DNA from: Tannerella sp.
Lineage (GTDB): Bacteria > Bacteroidota > Bacteroidia > Bacteroidales > Tannerellaceae
Length of the DNA stretch: 8,405 bases
Assembly (NCBI GenBank): GCA_031279875.1
Contig: JAITHS010000315.1
Span: forward strand, 1-8,405
Direction of reading: 5' to 3'
Shown: piece after piece, positions 6,234 to 8,405 of the stretch
Position numbering within the stretch: the stretch's first letter is position 1
Layout of the letters: each line of letters begins with the position of its first letter
The notes under the pieces: model-generated
The model's database searches: none
What the model was told of the DNA's origin: nothing
The model's input: only the letters and a program-made list of their open reading frames with translations
Program-made: the position numbers and the translations under genes

Positions 6234-6977
6234 ATGTTTAAAATACTTTTTAAAATATATTTTTGGATTATCGAAGTGCCGCTTTTTGCAATACTGACGA
6301 TTTTAACGGCTCTTACTGCCGCTTTCGGCTGTATGGTCGGCAGCAAACGGATTTTTTCATATTATCCGGGTTCGATATGGGCGCGTTTAGCGTGCATTTT
6401 GACCCTTTGTCCGGTCAAAATCACCGGACGCGAAAACATCATAAAAGGTAAGCCTTATATAATCGCATCAAATCATCAAAGCGTTTTCGACATCTTCACC
6501 ATTTATGGCTACATCGGCGTTCCGTTGCTCTTTATGATGAAAAAAAGTCTCGGCAAAATTCCGCTCGTAGGGTTCGCATGCAAAAAATGCGGCTTTGTAT
6601 TTGTCGATAAATCATCGGTACGCACTGCTTTTCAAAGCATTAAGGAAGCCGAAACAAAACTCTTATCGGGAAATAAATCGCTGATAGTCTTTCCCGAAGG
6701 TTCGCGCACAAGAGACGGCAAAATGAATAAATTCAAACGCGGAGCGTTTCAGATCGCCGTCGATAGCAAGATAGCAGTTTTGCCCGTAACACTCAACGGT
6801 CCGTATTACATCATGAAAGGAAACTCGTGGGACATCTTTCCGCATCGAATTGAGATGATTATCCACCATCCCGTTATGCCGCCGGAAAATATTATTGACG
6901 ACAAGGAAAAGATGCAATACCTTGCTAATGAGACACATAGCGCTATTTATCAATCTTTGGAAAAAAAATTTCAGTAA
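6234..6977 (+). CDS. plsC: PlsC-like 1-acyl-sn-glycerol-3-phosphate acyltransferase
   Basis: The 247-residue product has the PlsC/LPLAT acyltransferase motifs in order: the catalytic HX4D as NHQSVFD (His81, Asp86), a block II region GFVFVDKSS (120-128), block III FPEGSRTRDG (153-162), which binds the glycerol phosphate, and block IV VLPVTLNG (182-189). Residues about 8-34 are hydrophobic and should anchor it in the inner membrane. The length is typical of the family. The expected reaction is transfer of a fatty acyl group to lysophosphatidic acid to make phosphatidic acid, the second acylation in phospholipid synthesis. Related acyltransferases of this superfamily act on other lipids, including ornithine lipids, so the exact acceptor is a family-based inference. 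The ATG at 6234 is preceded by AAAAAG. The RRM gene follows after 79 bp with its own candidate promoter. Confidence 0.9.
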   Translation: MFKILFKIYFWIIEVPLFAILTILTALTAAFGCMVGSKRIFSYYPGSIWARLACILTLCPVKITGRENIIKGKPYIIASNHQSVFDIFTIYGYIGVPLLFMMKKSLGKIPLVGFACKKCGFVFVDKSSVRTAFQSIKEAETKLLSGNKSLIVFPEGSRTRDGKMNKFKRGAFQIAVDSKIAVLPVTLNGPYYIMKGNSWDIFPHRIEMIIHHPVMPPENIIDDKEKMQYLANETHSAIYQSLEKKFQ

Positions 6978-6995
6978 AATATTTTCAAAAAAGCA

Positions 6996-7025
6996 TTGTA
7001 AATCAAAAAAAAATGCGTTACTTTG
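6996..7025 (+). promoter_or_regulatory. Candidate promoter of the RRM protein gene
   Basis: TTG (6996-6998) and TTACTTTG (7018-7025) are 19 bp apart. The -7 box differs from TAnnTTTG at its second base. The start would be near 7032, about 25 nt before the ATG at 7057. Read-through from the acyltransferase gene is also possible, as I see no strong terminator between the two. Confidence 0.5.
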
Positions 7026-7056
7026 CACCGTATTTATTAATTATATAACATTTTTT

Positions 7057-7302
7057 ATGAACCTTTATTTTAGAAACCTGAACTATCGAGTCAGGGAAGA
7101 TGATTTGAAATCATTATTAGAGCCTTATGGCGAGGTCGAGAACGTTAAAATAGTCAAAGACCGCGACACAGGCCGTTCGAGAGGCTTCGGATTTGCAGAA
7201 ATGCCTGATGACAATGCTGCCAGACAAGCCATCGAAGAGTTGAATGAAAAAGAGTTTCAAGGACGCCAGCTGGTAGTCAATGAAGCTTTACCCAGAAAGT
7301 AA
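7057..7302 (+). CDS. Single-RRM RNA-binding protein
   Basis: The 81-residue product is almost entirely one RNA recognition motif. RNP2 is LYFRNL (residues 3-8) and RNP1 is RGFGFAEM (42-49); their aromatic residues Tyr4, Phe44 and Phe46 are those that stack on RNA bases. The beta-alpha-beta-beta-alpha-beta pattern is complete, ending QLVVNEALPRK. Small one-RRM proteins are widespread in Bacteroidota, where members of the Rbp family (RbpA, RbpB) act as global post-transcriptional regulators, including of polysaccharide use; that this member does the same is inference. The start at 7057 gives the standard MNLYFRNL beginning. A longer open frame reaching back to 6895 would overlap the acyltransferase gene by 83 bp and is rejected. 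Arg6 and Phe5 replace the more common Gly and Val/Ile in RNP2, a small departure. A strong terminator follows 21 bp after the stop. Confidence 0.93.
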   Translation: MNLYFRNLNYRVREDDLKSLLEPYGEVENVKIVKDRDTGRSRGFGFAEMPDDNAARQAIEELNEKEFQGRQLVVNEALPRK

Positions 7303-7322
7303 ACGTTTTTTTATTCAATATC

Positions 7323-7365
7323 AACGACTTTTGTCTGCTTTTTGCGGGCAGAAGTCGTTTTTTTT
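7323..7365 (+). terminator. Strong intrinsic terminator after the RRM gene
   Basis: AACGACTTTTGTCTGC (7323-7338) pairs with the segment 7344-7359 (GCGGGCAGAAGTCGTT): 16 pairs, three of them G-U, closing a five-T loop. A run of Ts (7358-7365) follows at once, so the structure is complete. Only 11 bp separate the end of the T-run from the start codon of the next gene. Confidence 0.9.
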
Positions 7366-7376
7366 ATATTATTCTT

Positions 7377-8318
7377 ATGAAAGGTCTTTTTGAACACAAA
7401 TCTCCGCTGTTTCAGTTTGGAATACTGATGTTTATATTTCTCGTAGGACTGATTTTCGCGTCGCTGGCGGCGACGGTAACAGGTTTTGTGACATCGCAGT
7501 TTGCAGACGGCGCCGACACATCCGACTTGCAGTTTTTCAATCTGCATTTCTCAATGGTTTTAAGCGACCTGTTTGCTTTTTTCCTGCCCGCCGTTCTTAC
7601 GGCTTATCTGTGTTGCCAATATCCGTCGAAGTGGTTGAAAACAAAAACCAAACCGCGTCCGTCGGCATTTTTATTTGCTATTTTGATGATGATTTTTATG
7701 ACGCCGACAGTTGAAATAGCAGGATTTTTGAACCTCAAATTGACGTTACCGGAGTTTATGGCGCCGATAGAAACGTTTATTCGCAATCTCGAAGATATGG
7801 CAGGAGAGTTGACACAGACTATGCTTAATCGCAAAGACATTATTTCGTTCATTACCAATCTTTTAGTGATAGGAGTGTTAGCCGGAATAGTAGAAGAATT
7901 TTTGTTCAGAGGAGCGTTGATGTCGATTATAAGGCGCAAAATAACTAACCCGCACGTGGCTGTAATCATTGTCGCGGCTATATTCAGTGCCGTACACTTT
8001 CAATTTTACGGCTTTCTGCCTCGTATGATACTTGGCGTTTTGCTTGGCTACATGCTCGTTTTAAGCGGCAACATTTGGGTACCCGTTACAGCGCACTTTT
8101 TCAACAATGCCGTTGCGGTGATAATGGTTTACACCGGCATCAGCGACACAACCGAGCAAACCGTTCTGGTGAGCGACACCACCACGCCTGCCGGATGGGC
8201 TTTGGCATCCGCTATCGCGCTGTGCGGTATTATTATAACGTATTATTGCGCTAAAAAACTCACAAACTTTTCCGTCTCAACTCGAAATCGCGACCGAGAT
8301 ATTTCTCGCGAACAATAG
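7377..8318 (+). CDS. CPBP-family intramembrane metalloprotease (Rce1/CAAX-type)
   Basis: The 313-residue protein has several hydrophobic segments, at about residues 13-38, 59-79, 95-120, 158-172, 194-250 and 271-294. The CPBP (ABI, PF02517) motifs are all present: motif 1 EEFLFR (Glu173, Glu174, Arg178), motif 2 with His207 in FSAVHFQF, and motif 3 HFFNN (His240, Asn244). In Rce1 these residues form the active site, so an active membrane protease is expected; substrates of bacterial members are mostly unknown and range from bacteriocin self-immunity to protein processing. The start lies 11 bp after the T-run of the upstream terminator, with no clear promoter in between, so how it is transcribed is unclear. 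The last 19 codons (from Leu295) lie antisense to the end of lptB and encode a charged tail (STRNRDRDISREQ) unlike the rest, probably an extension gained by loss of an earlier stop. Confidence 0.9.
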   Translation: MKGLFEHKSPLFQFGILMFIFLVGLIFASLAATVTGFVTSQFADGADTSDLQFFNLHFSMVLSDLFAFFLPAVLTAYLCCQYPSKWLKTKTKPRPSAFLFAILMMIFMTPTVEIAGFLNLKLTLPEFMAPIETFIRNLEDMAGELTQTMLNRKDIISFITNLLVIGVLAGIVEEFLFRGALMSIIRRKITNPHVAVIIVAAIFSAVHFQFYGFLPRMILGVLLGYMLVLSGNIWVPVTAHFFNNAVAVIMVYTGISDTTEQTVLVSDTTTPAGWALASAIALCGIIITYYCAKKLTNFSVSTRNRDRDISREQ

Positions 8319-8405
8319 CGTTTGCGGCGAGTTCTTCGGCAGTGCCTTGAAACAATACTTTTCCCTCGAAATGGAGGTATGCGCGATCGGTTATGCTCAA
8401 CGTCT
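8260..8405 (-). CDS. lptB: LPS export ABC transporter ATP-binding protein LptB, C-terminal 47 residues (partial)
   Basis: Reading the minus strand from the right edge gives 47 residues ending at the TGA at 8260-8262. The segments ITDRAYLHFEGKVLFQGTA and REKYLGRDFELR match the C-terminus of LptB, where the ABC ATPase end ITDRAYxxxxGxxxxxGTxxEL is followed by the LptB-specific YLGxxFxL tail. LptB is the cytoplasmic ATPase that drives LptFG extraction of lipopolysaccharide from the inner membrane and its transport to the outer membrane. The Walker motifs lie outside the window, so the call rests on this tail, which is distinctive. The last 59 bp overlap the 3' end of the CPBP gene on the opposite strand. 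Confidence 0.88.
   Translation of the reverse strand, partial: TLSITDRAYLHFEGKVLFQGTAEELAANAIVREKYLGRDFELRRKSL

Noticed and set aside
6993..7016. Possible hairpin GCATT...AATGC after the acyltransferase gene
   Set aside because: Only five pairs with a long A-rich loop and no U-tract; too weak to call a terminator.
6895..7056. Upstream extension of the RRM protein to 135 residues
   Set aside because: It overlaps the 3' end of the acyltransferase gene and the candidate promoter, and the RRM fold begins at the ATG at 7057.
7604..7969. Open frame of 121 residues on the minus strand inside the CPBP gene
   Set aside because: It is antisense to the EEFLFR motif region and shows no family features.
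1..8405. CRISPR arrays, tRNA or rRNA genes, insertion sequences, attachment sites
   Set aside because: No regularly spaced repeats, cloverleaf patterns, transposase motifs or flanking direct repeats were seen anywhere in the window.

Overview
The window looks like chromosomal DNA of a Bacteroidota (Bacteroidales-type) bacterium. The evidence is the promoters: most genes are preceded by the Bacteroidota primary-sigma -7 box TAnnTTTG, often with a TTG/TTTG element about 19-20 bp upstream. Ribosome-binding sites are weak and A/T-rich rather than AGGAGG. The gene families agree: a DUF4251 lipoprotein, a GH3 plus serine-hydrolase fusion, a small single-RRM protein, and a C-terminal LptB fragment with good similarity to Bacteroidota versions. 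Nothing points to a mobile element, prophage, CRISPR array or recent transfer, and I found no tRNA or rRNA genes.

Layout. Positions 1-1724 (minus) hold a tldD-pmbA operon, encoding the two halves of a TldD/TldE-type metalloprotease; pmbA runs off the left edge. A divergent promoter pair at 1725-1811 separates it from a DUF4251 lipoprotein (1812-2309, plus). Next comes rplS (2320-2685, minus), convergent with the lipoprotein gene and 10 bp from it. Its 5' leader contains a two-part stem-loop. Positions 2686-2876 carry back-to-back promoters whose -7 boxes and flanking A/T tracts form an inverted repeat. From there a 1005-residue secreted GH3 plus beta-lactamase-like fusion runs to 5894. A hairpin lies between it and a convergent 56-residue two-helix membrane protein (5936-6106, minus). 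After another divergent promoter region come a PlsC-like acyltransferase (6234-6977), an 81-residue RRM RNA-binding protein (7057-7302) with a strong intrinsic terminator, and a CPBP-family membrane protease (7377-8318). The CPBP 3' end overlaps, antisense, the 3' end of lptB (minus), which runs off the right edge.

How the genes relate. Most are housekeeping or envelope genes: lipid synthesis (acyltransferase), LPS export (lptB), wall turnover (GH3 fusion), membrane proteolysis (CPBP) and ribosome assembly (rplS). They do not form one pathway; only tldD-pmbA is a clear operon. I do not see a dramatic new system. The items most worth a second look are the rplS leader stem-loop (candidate L19 autoregulatory element), the mirror-image promoters, the CPBP/lptB antisense overlap, the terminator placed directly before the CPBP start, and the TldD/TldE pair without a visible peptide substrate.
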